Assembly: GCA_042088665.1 (NCBI GenBank)
Contig: JBELMB010000037.1
Span: 1 to 37,125, forward strand
DNA from: JBELMB01 sp042088665
GTDB taxonomy: Bacteria > Pseudomonadota > Alphaproteobacteria > Rhodobacterales > Rhodobacteraceae
Direction of reading: 5' to 3'
DNA: 37,125 bases
The number at the start of each line of letters is the position of its first letter. The first letter of the stretch is position 1. Both the position numbers and the translations under genes were made by a program. Under the pieces are notes generated by a model. The model searched no databases. It saw nothing but the letters and a program-made list of their open reading frames with translations, and was not told the origin of the DNA. Below, in pieces: positions 16,001-24,646 of the stretch.

Positions 16001-16939
16001 ATGGCTGCCGCCCTGACTGTCGGAAAATTACGCTCTTTGGTGTCTGAAACGCGCAACCCGCGGACGATGGATCTTGACCGGTTGTCGACCCGTGATCTGG
16101 TCGCGCGCGTGAATCAGGAAGATCAATCCGTGGCCCAAGCGGTGGAGCGCGAGCTTGCCGCGATCTCGGACGCGGTCGACCAGATCGTGGCAGCGTTCCG
16201 ATCCGGTGGCAGGCTGATCTACATCGGCGCCGGCACCAGCGGTCGGCTGGGCGTACTGGATGCATCGGAATGCCCCCCGACGTTTTCGGTGCCCCCCGGC
16301 ATGGTGGTCGGATTGATTGCCGGAGGCGACACCGCATTGCGGAACTCCATCGAAGGGGCCGAAGATGACCCTGCTCAAGGCGCGAAGGACTTGCAGGACA
16401 TAGATCTGTCGCATCGTGACATCGTCGTCGGCATCGCGGTCAGCGGTCGCACGCCCTATGTCATCGGCGCCTTGGAATACGCTGCCAGCGTAAATGCCGC
16501 GACGATTTCACTGACATGCAACCCAAACTCGGAATTGGCACGCCATGCGGATATTTCGATTGCGCCCGTCGTGGGCCCCGAAGTTCTGACAGGCTCGACC
16601 CGGCTGAAATCGGGCACGGCGCAGAAAATGGTGCTCAATACGCTCACCACCGCCGCGATGATCCGGATCGGCAAGACCTATGAGAACCTGATGGTCGATG
16701 TTGCGGTTTCGAACCAGAAACTGATGACGCGGGCCCTTGGGATCATTTGTGATATCACGGGTGCGACACAAGCAGAGGCGGAAAGACTGCTGGCCGACAG
16801 CGGCAATGACCTGAAGATCGCGATCCTCATGAGGCTGACCGGCCTCGACCGGGATCAATCGAAGACCAGCCTGGAACAGAACGGCGGCGTGCTCCGGAAC
16901 GCCATCGCAGCCTGCGGGCAGGAAAGACCACGGGACTGA
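16001..16939 (+). CDS. murQ: N-acetylmuramic acid 6-phosphate etherase (canonical)
   Basis: The 312-residue etherase converts MurNAc-6-phosphate to GlcNAc-6-phosphate and D-lactate in the cytoplasm. It carries every canonical MurQ segment: TRNPRTMDLDRLST near residue 17, IGAGTSGRLGVLDASECPPTF with catalytic Glu90, IEGAEDD with Glu121, VSGRTPYV and TGSTRLKSGTAQK. The ATG at 16001 has GGAG 9 nt upstream and sits about 28 nt after the proposed -10; earlier in-frame GTG/ATG codons at 15983 and 15986 have no ribosome site. It leads the operon for a peptide-type ABC importer, serine hydrolase and anmK, which points to recycling or scavenging of muropeptides. It differs strongly from the second MurQ-like protein at 3808. 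Confidence 0.95.
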   Translation: MAAALTVGKLRSLVSETRNPRTMDLDRLSTRDLVARVNQEDQSVAQAVERELAAISDAVDQIVAAFRSGGRLIYIGAGTSGRLGVLDASECPPTFSVPPGMVVGLIAGGDTALRNSIEGAEDDPAQGAKDLQDIDLSHRDIVVGIAVSGRTPYVIGALEYAASVNAATISLTCNPNSELARHADISIAPVVGPEVLTGSTRLKSGTAQKMVLNTLTTAAMIRIGKTYENLMVDVAVSNQKLMTRALGIICDITGATQAEAERLLADSGNDLKIAILMRLTGLDRDQSKTSLEQNGGVLRNAIAACGQERPRD

Positions 16940-16991
16940 TCGGCTCGAACCGGCAGCCCGCGCAATGTGCACTGACATGGGAGACAGAAAA

Positions 16992-18506
16992 ATGCAGAAC
17001 CGTAGTTTCGTGAAACCGATGGCTCTTGCCGTCTTGATGGGAGCAACCGCCTTGGTCGCCCCCGCGACAGCTGAAAACGTCAAGGTTGCCTGGTCCCAGG
17101 ACGCAACCGGGCTCGACCCGCACAAGCAAACCGCGTTTTCGTCGATCCGGTTTCTTGAGTTGATGTATGAACCGCTTGTTCGGCTGGACCCGGATGCGAA
17201 CATCGTACCTGCTGTTGCGAGTTCGTGGTCCTTCAACGACACGGCAACAGAGCTGACCGTCACTGTCGATGCCGACGCCATGTTCCACGATGGATCGAGC
17301 GTCACATCCGCGGATGTGCGCGCCTCGTACGAGCGCATTCTGGACGAGGAAACCGGCGCGGCGTCACGGGCCAATTTCACATCGATTGCCTCGATAGAAA
17401 CCCCGGACGACAAGACCGTCGTCTTCAAACTGTCCGAACCCAATGTGCCCATCCTGACAGCCATGGCGTCGATCAACTCTGCGGTTGTGTCCGCCGCGGC
17501 GATCGAAGCAGGCACAATCGGCACCGAAGTGGTGGGATCCGGTCCGTTCGTTTTCGGTTCCTGGACGCCGAACGCCAGCGCCAGCCTTACGGCCAATGCG
17601 AACTGGGGCGGTGGCAGCGTCAGCATTGATGGGCTCGACATCAGCGTGTTGCCGGACGAGACCGCGATCCTCGCCGCCTTGCGCGCGGGGAAGGTTGATT
17701 TCGCACTGATCAACGACCCTTTCGTCGCAACGCTCATCCCGGATGTGCCGGGCGTTCAACTGACCAAGAAACCGGTGCTGTCCTACCACGTTCTGCAGCT
17801 CAACCCGTCCCGGACACCGCTGACCGAACTGGGCGTGCGGCAGGCGATTTCCTGTGCGCTTGACCGTCAGGACATTCTGGACACCGCGCTGCTGGGCGAA
17901 GGGTCCGTCACGGGGCCATTGACGATGGATGCCTATCGTACCGATATATCAGAATTGTTCTGCTATGAGCGCGATATCGAGAAGGCCAAGACGCTGCTGT
18001 CTGACGCGGGCTATCCGAACGGCTTCTCCGCGACGATCATGGCAGCCACAGGTGAGCCGCCGACCGCCGCCTCAGAGGCGCAGGTGATCCAGTCGCAACT
18101 GGCAGAAATCGGCATCGAGCTGGAAATCGAAATGAAAGAGCTGAACGTCTACATCGACGCATGGCTCGGCGCCGATTTCGACATGGCCGTGGCCTTGAAC
18201 GGGGGGCGGCCGGATCCGTTCACCATGTACAATCGCTACTGGACCAAGGCCGGAAACCTGCAAAAGGTATCGAACTATATCGACGATACCCTCGACAGCC
18301 TGATGCAGCAGGGCCGCGAAGAGACCGATCTGGCCAAACGCCAGGAGATCTTTGGCCAGTTCGACAAGCATCTGGCGGAAATGTCGCCTTGGGTCTGGCT
18401 CTATACCGGCTATACCTACGCGGCCTCGCAGGATGCGGTTCAGGGCTTTGAGGCGACGCCAACCGGGTCCCTCTTTGGCCTTAGCGCGATTACCGTCGGC
18501 AACTGA
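16992..18506 (+). CDS. ABC transporter periplasmic binding protein (DppA/OppA family), muropeptide-binding candidate
   Basis: The 504-residue family 5 binding protein has a signal peptide with predicted cleavage after ATA at residue 27. The mature start, ENVKVAWSQDATGLDPHKQ, and MYEPLVRLDPD are typical of the family, as is the RQAISCALDRQDI segment. GGGAG lies 8 nt before the ATG at 16992; earlier ATGs at 16965 and 16977 would lengthen the signal peptide. Family 5 proteins bind peptides, nickel or oligosaccharides, and MppA binds murein tripeptide. Placement directly after murQ and before anmK suggests that the ligand is a MurNAc- or anhydroMurNAc-containing compound. That is inference from context. 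Confidence 0.88.
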   Translation: MQNRSFVKPMALAVLMGATALVAPATAENVKVAWSQDATGLDPHKQTAFSSIRFLELMYEPLVRLDPDANIVPAVASSWSFNDTATELTVTVDADAMFHDGSSVTSADVRASYERILDEETGAASRANFTSIASIETPDDKTVVFKLSEPNVPILTAMASINSAVVSAAAIEAGTIGTEVVGSGPFVFGSWTPNASASLTANANWGGGSVSIDGLDISVLPDETAILAALRAGKVDFALINDPFVATLIPDVPGVQLTKKPVLSYHVLQLNPSRTPLTELGVRQAISCALDRQDILDTALLGEGSVTGPLTMDAYRTDISELFCYERDIEKAKTLLSDAGYPNGFSATIMAATGEPPTAASEAQVIQSQLAEIGIELEIEMKELNVYIDAWLGADFDMAVALNGGRPDPFTMYNRYWTKAGNLQKVSNYIDDTLDSLMQQGREETDLAKRQEIFGQFDKHLAEMSPWVWLYTGYTYAASQDAVQGFEATPTGSLFGLSAITVGN

Positions 18507-18545
18507 CCAGCCGTCAAGGCGACAACAAGGAGGCCGGCACCCACG

Positions 18546-19505
18546 ATGCCCTATGCACTGCGACGCATTCTGGTGTTTCCACTGGTTATGTTCGGGGTGT
18601 CGGTCTTTGTCTTTGTGGCCATCAGACTTGTCCCGGGTGACGCCATCACGGCGATGCTCGGGACGGAATCCGGTCTGCTGACCGAAGTTCAACGTGCCTC
18701 ACTGGAAGAGTATTTTGGCCTCGACCAGAACTGGCTCGTCCAGTTCTGGCGCTGGCTGGGCGGCGTCGTGCAGGGCGATTTCGGGATTTCCACAACATTC
18801 GGCAAGCCCGTGATGTCGGTCATCCTTGCGCATTTTCCGCTGACGCTGGAACTTGCGGTCTTGTCGATGCTGGTGGCACTTGGGATCGGGTTGCCTGCCG
18901 GGATCTATGCCGCCATGCGCAAGGATCGCGCCGCCGATCTTGCGGTGCGCGTGGTCGCCATGATCGGGCAATCCACACCGAATTTCGTGATGGGATTGCT
19001 GTTGATCTTTGTCCTTTCCGTGGGGTTCGGTGTGTTGCCCGCGATGGGCAGCTTTGTGCCCTTTGCGCAGGATCCGATCGGCAACCTGACCCAGATGATC
19101 CTGCCCGCACTGACCCTTGGAACAGCATTTGCCGCAGCGGTGATACGGATTTCGCGCTCGGCCATGCTGGATGTCTTGCGCGAAGACTACATCCGCACGG
19201 CGCGATCAAAAGGCATGTCGCAGCGCTGGGTGATCTGGCGCCACGCTCTGCCCAACGCGCTGATCCCGGTCGTGACCCTGTCCGGCGTGGAATTTGGCTA
19301 CCTGTTGGGAGGCGCTGTTCTGGTCGAGCAGATCTTTGCCCTGCCCGGCCTCGGACGCGTCGTGCTGGACGCCATTCTGCAGCGGGACTACGCCCTCGTG
19401 CAGGGATCGGTCCTGTTCATTGCCTTCAACTTCATGGTGGTCAATCTGATCATTGACCTCGCTTATGCCGCATTGGATCCACGCATCCGGCTCGAGTCAA
19501 AATGA
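18546..19505 (+). CDS. ABC transporter permease (DppB/OppB type)
   Basis: The 319-residue inner-membrane protein starts with the characteristic YALRRILVFPLVMFGVSVFVF span and RLVPGDAI. A periplasmic region (EEYFGLDQNWLVQFW) precedes the permease core. The EAA-like loop is seen in RTARSKGMSQRWVIWRHALPNALIP, and ALPGLGRVVLDAILQRDY is also typical of DppB. An AGGAGG sequence lies about 12 nt before the ATG. Its stop overlaps the next permease start by ATGA. Confidence 0.94.
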   Translation: MPYALRRILVFPLVMFGVSVFVFVAIRLVPGDAITAMLGTESGLLTEVQRASLEEYFGLDQNWLVQFWRWLGGVVQGDFGISTTFGKPVMSVILAHFPLTLELAVLSMLVALGIGLPAGIYAAMRKDRAADLAVRVVAMIGQSTPNFVMGLLLIFVLSVGFGVLPAMGSFVPFAQDPIGNLTQMILPALTLGTAFAAAVIRISRSAMLDVLREDYIRTARSKGMSQRWVIWRHALPNALIPVVTLSGVEFGYLLGGAVLVEQIFALPGLGRVVLDAILQRDYALVQGSVLFIAFNFMVVNLIIDLAYAALDPRIRLESK

Positions 19506-20344
19506 TCGACCTGTTGCGGGATATCGCGCGCCACCCCTCAGGTCGCATCGGCCTCGTGATCGTTGCCGTCTTTGTGCTGGCTGCGGTGCTGGCAGAGATC
19601 GGCCTGACGCCCTACGATCCGCTGTCGCAGGACCGAATAGCGCGCTTGCAGGGCCCAAGTGCCGCGCATCTTTTAGGCACCGATCTCTTTGGCCGCGACG
19701 TCCTCAGCCGCTTGATGATCGGCATATCACAGTCCTTTTTCATCTCGGTCTTGTCGGTCGGCGCGGCAAGCCTCGCCGGAACCGCCTTGGGATTGACCGC
19801 CGCATGGTTTGGCGCAGCCTGGGACGGCGCGATCATGCGGTGCATGGATGTCCTTCTGGCATTCCCCGCGATCCTGCTGGCGCTCTTGATCATAACGATT
19901 GTCGGGCCGGGAAGCTGGTCCAGCATCATGGCAATCGCCATCGTCTACACGCCGATCTTCACACGCGTGGTACGCGGACCTGCGCTGTCACTGAAACATC
20001 GGGAATTCGTTGATGCGGCCCGCACCTTCGGCAGCGCAAGGCGCTATATCCTGACGCGTCATCTGGCGCTCAACCTCATTGCACCACTGACGGTCCAGAT
20101 CACGCTCGCGCTGGCATGGGGGTTGGTCACCGAGGCCGGGCTAAGCTTTCTGGGTCTCGGCACACAGCCGCCACATGCCTCGCTGGGCCTGATGCTGTCC
20201 GAGGCCAGAAACCTCATGGAACTGGCGCCATGGTTGTTGTTGGTCCCGGCAATCGGTCTGATGCTCGCGGTGCTCGGCTTCAACCTCCTGGGCGATGCCT
20301 TGCGCGACATTCTCGACCCCAAGACAAGGCGGGCATTGGCATGA
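19502..20344 (+). CDS. ABC transporter permease (DppC/OppC type)
   Basis: The 280-residue inner-membrane protein has the short N-terminal span and the HLLGTDLFGRDVLSRLMIG motif of DppC permeases. The EAA loop is in FVDAARTFGSARRYILTRHLALN. AGLSFLGLGTQPPHASLG and LGDALRDILDP close the protein, both family hallmarks. Four-base overlaps with the permease before and the ATPase after show tight coupling. It forms the channel with the 18546 permease. Confidence 0.94.
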   Translation: MIDLLRDIARHPSGRIGLVIVAVFVLAAVLAEIGLTPYDPLSQDRIARLQGPSAAHLLGTDLFGRDVLSRLMIGISQSFFISVLSVGAASLAGTALGLTAAWFGAAWDGAIMRCMDVLLAFPAILLALLIITIVGPGSWSSIMAIAIVYTPIFTRVVRGPALSLKHREFVDAARTFGSARRYILTRHLALNLIAPLTVQITLALAWGLVTEAGLSFLGLGTQPPHASLGLMLSEARNLMELAPWLLLVPAIGLMLAVLGFNLLGDALRDILDPKTRRALA

Positions 20345-22080
20345 GCGCGCTTTTGTCCGTGCGCGGTCTGAGCGTTGGGTTTGGCCCCAAGGCCCATGAC
20401 AATCCGGTTGTGAACAACATCGATTTCGATCTGGCGCCGGGTGAAACGCTGGCCATCGTCGGGGAAAGTGGCTCTGGAAAGTCGGTGACGGCCATGGCGA
20501 TCAACCGTCTGGTCGATTTTGGCGGTGGTCGCATCACTGGCGGCTCGATTGCCTTCACCGACGCGCAGGAACGCGTGACGGATCTTGCAAAAGCCGCGGA
20601 AGCCGAGCTTGATCAGGTCCGCGGCCGCCAGATCGGCATGATCTTTCAAGAACCGATGAGCTCCCTCAACCCGGTTCTGTCGATCGGCGCGCAGTTGGAA
20701 GAGGTCTTTCGGGTCCAGCACGGCAAGTCTCGCTCCGAGGCCCGGCAGTTGGCGCGCAACGCCTTGGACCGGGTGCGCATTCCGGATGCCGAACGTCGGC
20801 TGTCCTATGCCCCGCACCAATTGTCGGGTGGGATGTTGCAACGGGTGATGATCGCCATCGCGCTGGCCTCTGACCCACGGCTCTTGATCGCTGACGAGCC
20901 CACCACGGCCCTCGATGTAACGATACAGGCGCAGATCATGGGGCTGCTGGCCGAATTGCGCCGCGAAACCGGAACAGGTCTCATCTTTATCACCCATGAC
21001 ATCAGTCTGGTGGCCGGCTTTGCTGATCGCATTCTGGTCATGCAGGGCGGTCAAGTGGTCGAACAAGGGGTGCTGGGTGACGTGCTGGACGCGCCCCAGC
21101 ATGCCTATACGCAGCATCTCTTGCAGGCCGTGCCGCATTTCTCGGACGGAAAATCAGTGCGCCGCGCGGCCACCAGGGCCTCACCTGACGCCAAAACGGT
21201 GCTGGCGGTTGAGGACCTGACTGTACGCTTTCCGGTGCGGTCAGGGCTGTTGCGCCGCCTGACCGGCAAGGTGCACGCCGTCGAGCGCGTGTCCTTTGAT
21301 CTTTACCGTGGTGAGACGCTGGGCATCGTGGGCGAAAGCGGATCGGGAAAATCAACAATATCGCGTGCGATCCTTGGCCTCAACACGCCGGTTCACGGCA
21401 AGATCCACGTCGCACCCCAAGCAGAAACGGAGCCGCGCAAACCGCTGCAGATGGTGTTTCAAAACCCCAATGCATCGCTGAATCCCCGTCTGACGGTCGC
21501 GCAAATTCTGGCCGAACCGCTGGTGGCTGCAGGGCGCAAGATCGACAATGACGCCCGCGCCCGCATGGAGCGTCTTCTGACCCGCGTGGAGCTGCCCTCC
21601 GCCAGCCTCAAACGCTACCCCTATGAGTTTTCCGGCGGGCAGCGCCAACGCCTGTGCATCGCCCGCAGCCTCATGCTGGACCCCGCTGTCCTTGTTCTGG
21701 ACGAAGCTGTTTCGGCGCTTGATGCCTCGGTTCAGGCAAAGGTGCTGGACCTGTTGATCGACCTTCAGGCGGAGTTGGGTCTTGCCTATCTGTTCGTGTC
21801 CCACGACATGGCCGTCGTCGAACGCATTTCTCACCGGATCGCGGTGGTGTTCGCCGGGCAGATCGTCGAGATCGGCCCGGCCGCGGATGTACTGGCAAGC
21901 CCACGTCACAGCTACACACGACAGTTGATCCAGGCCGTGCCCAGCATCCACCGTCGCAATCAGGAATTCGCTGTAGACAGCCGTTCGGTGCCGTCGCTCG
22001 TGCGGCCTTTGGATTGGCAGCCAGAGGCGGTCGTCTGGGCCAAGGCTGCAGACGATCATCTTTACCAGCAGGAGGTGTGA
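20341..22080 (+). CDS. Fused double ATPase of a Dpp/Opp-type ABC importer (DppD-DppF fusion)
   Basis: The 579-residue protein contains two complete ATPase halves in one chain, the equivalents of DppD and DppF. Half one has Walker A GESGSGKS from residue 41 and signature LSGGMLQR from 161. Half two has Walker A GESGSGKST from 331 and signature FSGGQRQR from 430, with Walker B VLVLDEAVSALD. The oligopeptide/dipeptide C-terminal motif appears after the first half (AYTQHLLQAVPHF) and near the end (SYTRQLIQAVPS). The start overlaps the permease stop by ATGA; the long in-frame extension upstream is a shadow. Such fusions are common in Proteobacteria. Confidence 0.94.
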   Translation: MSALLSVRGLSVGFGPKAHDNPVVNNIDFDLAPGETLAIVGESGSGKSVTAMAINRLVDFGGGRITGGSIAFTDAQERVTDLAKAAEAELDQVRGRQIGMIFQEPMSSLNPVLSIGAQLEEVFRVQHGKSRSEARQLARNALDRVRIPDAERRLSYAPHQLSGGMLQRVMIAIALASDPRLLIADEPTTALDVTIQAQIMGLLAELRRETGTGLIFITHDISLVAGFADRILVMQGGQVVEQGVLGDVLDAPQHAYTQHLLQAVPHFSDGKSVRRAATRASPDAKTVLAVEDLTVRFPVRSGLLRRLTGKVHAVERVSFDLYRGETLGIVGESGSGKSTISRAILGLNTPVHGKIHVAPQAETEPRKPLQMVFQNPNASLNPRLTVAQILAEPLVAAGRKIDNDARARMERLLTRVELPSASLKRYPYEFSGGQRQRLCIARSLMLDPAVLVLDEAVSALDASVQAKVLDLLIDLQAELGLAYLFVSHDMAVVERISHRIAVVFAGQIVEIGPAADVLASPRHSYTRQLIQAVPSIHRRNQEFAVDSRSVPSLVRPLDWQPEAVVWAKAADDHLYQQEV

Positions 22081-23072
22081 TGGGCTTTGATGCCGCCTTT
22101 GGCAACCTGCGGGCCGCGGTGGACCAGGGCAGGATCCCCGGCGGGGTTCTGGGGGTCATATCCCCCGAGGGTGCGCAAGACATTCGGACCGCCGGGTTTG
22201 CGGCGGTGACGCCGGACAGGCAATCGTTGCATGAGACCACATGGTTCGATCTGGCCTCGCTCACGAAAGTGATCTTCACCACGGAGCGCGTTCTGCGCCA
22301 CGCGCGCGCAGGTGACATTGATCTCGATGCGCCGCTTGTCTCGGTCATGCCGGACCTGAGGCAATACGAGTCCGCGGCCTGGGAACGACAGGTCACATTC
22401 CGACAATGCCTCGGGCATCAAACCCCGTTTCCCGCGGTTGAACCGATCTACACCTATGGAAGCGATCCCGACCGGCTCAGGGCATTCGTGCTGCAGCGGG
22501 CCTGGCAAAAGGGCCCGCCAGTCTATTCCGACATCAATTTCATCTTGTTGGGCATCGCGCTGGAACGTCTCGCCCAGCGCCCCCTCAAGGAGATGGACCC
22601 AGGGCCCGGATTCAGCTTTTGCCCGCCCGCGGACCAGACCGCCGCGACGGAATTCTGTACATGGCGTGGACGCGTCATGCGGGGCGAAGTGCATGACGAA
22701 AACTGTTTCGCTCTGCGCGGATCAGGCCATGCCGGGCTGTTCGGAACGGCGCAGGCTGTGCTCGGTTTTGCCACGGGTCTCTTGGCACGGGATCGCGCCG
22801 GTGACCCGGATGTCGCGCTTTTGAAAGCGCCCCTGTCAGAGACCCGGACCCACGGCTGGCAAAAGGCGCACAGGGGCTGGTCCGGCGGCGACACTTGCCC
22901 GGCGGACACCATCGGGCATACCGGGTTCACCGGCACGGGCCTCTGGATCGATTTCGAGAATCGTCAGGCCTGGGCCCTGCTGACCAACCGGGTGCATCCA
23001 AGCCGTCACAGCGACAGTGGCATTGCCGAGTTGCGGCGCACCATAGGAGAGGCCCTCTATGCGCGAGACTAA
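22080..23072 (+). CDS. Cytoplasmic beta-lactamase-fold serine hydrolase, muropeptide amidase/peptidase candidate
   Basis: The 330-residue protein belongs to the Beta-lactamase (PF00144-type) serine hydrolases. The nucleophile motif is S60-L-T-K63, the second motif is Y149-S-D with N153, and the third is H280-T-G in IGHTGFTG. A GEVHDENC segment is also present. There is no signal peptide, so it should act after import. The start overlaps the ATPase stop by one base (TGATG) and has AGGAGG 4 nt upstream. In Bacillus, a protein of this general class (AmiE/YbbE) is, from memory, the MurNAc-L-Ala amidase of the murQ cluster. Here it may release the peptide from imported muropeptides, replacing AmpD. 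An esterase role is possible. Confidence 0.82.
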   Translation: MGFDAAFGNLRAAVDQGRIPGGVLGVISPEGAQDIRTAGFAAVTPDRQSLHETTWFDLASLTKVIFTTERVLRHARAGDIDLDAPLVSVMPDLRQYESAAWERQVTFRQCLGHQTPFPAVEPIYTYGSDPDRLRAFVLQRAWQKGPPVYSDINFILLGIALERLAQRPLKEMDPGPGFSFCPPADQTAATEFCTWRGRVMRGEVHDENCFALRGSGHAGLFGTAQAVLGFATGLLARDRAGDPDVALLKAPLSETRTHGWQKAHRGWSGGDTCPADTIGHTGFTGTGLWIDFENRQAWALLTNRVHPSRHSDSGIAELRRTIGEALYARD

Positions 23073-23075
23073 GAC

Positions 23076-24230
23076 ATGACCCCCGATTTGCCCCCCCGCA
23101 TGACACCTGTCTGGGTCGTCGGATTGATGACCGGCACTGTTCTTGACGGTGAGATCGATGTGGCGCTGATCCGGACCGATGGTGAAAACATCGCAGAATT
23201 CGGGGCTTTTGAGCTGGTGTCCAATCCGCCAGAGTTGAACACCCTGCTGGTGCAGACGCTGAGCGCGGCCCGGGAGTGGGGGTTCAACGGTCCGGAACCG
23301 GCGATTTTTGCCGAGGCGGAGCGCGCGCTGACCGAAGCGCAATCGCAGGCCGTGCTGGATGTGGTCGCTCGGGCGGGCCTCGGCATGGACCAGATCCGGG
23401 CCGTGGGGTTTCACGGGCAGACGGTGTTGCACCGTGCCCCCGGCCCCGACCGCCCCGGCGCGACCCGGCAACTTGGCGACGGACCTCTGATGGCGCAAAG
23501 GATCGGTGCGGACGTGGTCTATGATCTGCGGTCAGCGGACGTTGCCGCGGGCGGGCAAGGTGCGCCGCTGGCCCCGGTGTATCACGCCGCCCTTCTGGAC
23601 AGTATCCAGGCTGGCGCCGACACCTGCGTTCTCAATCTTGGCGGGGTCGCCAATCTGACCTGGCGTGCTGAGGATGGCACCATCGTCGGTTTTGACACGG
23701 GTCCCGCCAATGCCCCGATCAACGATTTTCTGCGCGCCCGCGGGCTTGGGGATATGGATCGCGACGGCGCGCTTGCGCGGCGGGGAACGGTCGATGAGGG
23801 CTTGCTGAAGCGCCGGCTGGAACATCCATATCTGACGCAACCCTATCCCAAGTCACTGGACCGCTTTGATTTTGGCCATGACTGGGTCGAGGGATTGTCA
23901 GATGAGGATGGCGCCGCCACCCTGACGGCGTTTTCGGCCGCAGCCGTCGGCAAGGCGCTGGATATCCTGCCGACACGTCCGCGCAGACTCATCGTGGCGG
24001 GCGGCGGTCGACGCAACCCCTGCCTCATGGATGAACTGGCGCGGCGGACCGGGGCCGAGGTGCTGTCGGCCGAGGACGTCCAATGGCGCGGCGATGCGAT
24101 CGAGGCGGAATGCTTCGCTTTTCTCGCCGTCAGATCGCTCCGCGCGCTGCCTTTGAGTTTTCCAACGACAACGGGCGCCCCGGCAGCCACCCCCGGTGGA
24201 CGGATCGCCCGATACCGGGGGCCGGAATGA
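23076..24230 (+). CDS. anmK: Anhydro-N-acetylmuramic acid kinase
   Basis: The 384-residue ASKHA kinase opens the 1,6-anhydro ring and phosphorylates anhydroMurNAc to MurNAc-6-phosphate. The phosphate-binding N-terminal motif reads GLMTGTVLDGEIDVAL, with Val where E. coli has Ser (GTSLDG). Also present are GFHGQTVLHR near 111, ADVAAGGQGAPLAPVYH near 154, LNLGGVANLTW near 187, and FDTGP with Asp207, the general base position. GGGRRNPCLMDEL is the C-terminal ATP motif. The gene begins 3 bp after the serine hydrolase stop; MTPVW at 23100 is an alternative start. The presence of anmK in this operon is the best evidence that the importer handles anhydro-muropeptides, the products of lytic transglycosylases. 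Confidence 0.93.
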   Translation: MTPDLPPRMTPVWVVGLMTGTVLDGEIDVALIRTDGENIAEFGAFELVSNPPELNTLLVQTLSAAREWGFNGPEPAIFAEAERALTEAQSQAVLDVVARAGLGMDQIRAVGFHGQTVLHRAPGPDRPGATRQLGDGPLMAQRIGADVVYDLRSADVAAGGQGAPLAPVYHAALLDSIQAGADTCVLNLGGVANLTWRAEDGTIVGFDTGPANAPINDFLRARGLGDMDRDGALARRGTVDEGLLKRRLEHPYLTQPYPKSLDRFDFGHDWVEGLSDEDGAATLTAFSAAAVGKALDILPTRPRRLIVAGGGRRNPCLMDELARRTGAEVLSAEDVQWRGDAIEAECFAFLAVRSLRALPLSFPTTTGAPAATPGGRIARYRGPE

Positions 24231-24646
24231 AGCCCACCTACCGGGTAACCGACCAGCACGGTCCGGATGTCGAGGCATTGGGCAAAAAGCTCAATGACTA
24301 CAATTCCGACAACGTGGCTCTTGCTCGAAAACAGCCCCTGTCCGTCCTCCTGCATGATGACGACGGTGCCTTGGTCGCGGGCTTGTCAGGTGAAACCGCG
24401 TGGGGGTGGCTGTTCGTGCGTTGGCTTTGGGTCGACAAACCACTTTGGGGGCAAGGGATCGCCGGGACCCTGCTGGACAAGGCCGAAGCCGAAGCCAAGG
24501 CACGCGGGTGCATCGGATCTCATATCGACACGTTCAATCCCCGCGCGGCGGCTGTCTACAAACGCCAGGGGTACGAGACCTTTGGCGAGATCAAGGAGTA
24601 CGTTGCCGATCAGACGCGCACATACCTCCAGAAACGTTGGGGATGA
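24227..24646 (+). CDS. GNAT-family N-acetyltransferase
   Basis: The 139-residue protein has the GNAT core: a central strand in WLFVRWLWVDKPLWGQGIAGTLLDKAE, which includes the Q-G-I-A acetyl-CoA pyrophosphate loop. The later FNPRAAAVYKRQGYETFGEI segment is also typical. The ATG at 24227 overlaps the anmK stop by ATGA, so it is part of the muropeptide operon. It could acetylate a glucosamine or muramic acid derivative lacking its N-acetyl group, a released amino acid, or a detoxification target. No substrate can be assigned from the sequence. Confidence 0.85.
   Translation: MKPTYRVTDQHGPDVEALGKKLNDYNSDNVALARKQPLSVLLHDDDGALVAGLSGETAWGWLFVRWLWVDKPLWGQGIAGTLLDKAEAEAKARGCIGSHIDTFNPRAAAVYKRQGYETFGEIKEYVADQTRTYLQKRWG

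Noticed and set aside
16508..17737. Minus-strand frame of 409 codons
   Set aside because: It is antisense to murQ and the family 5 binding-protein gene and contains no domain.
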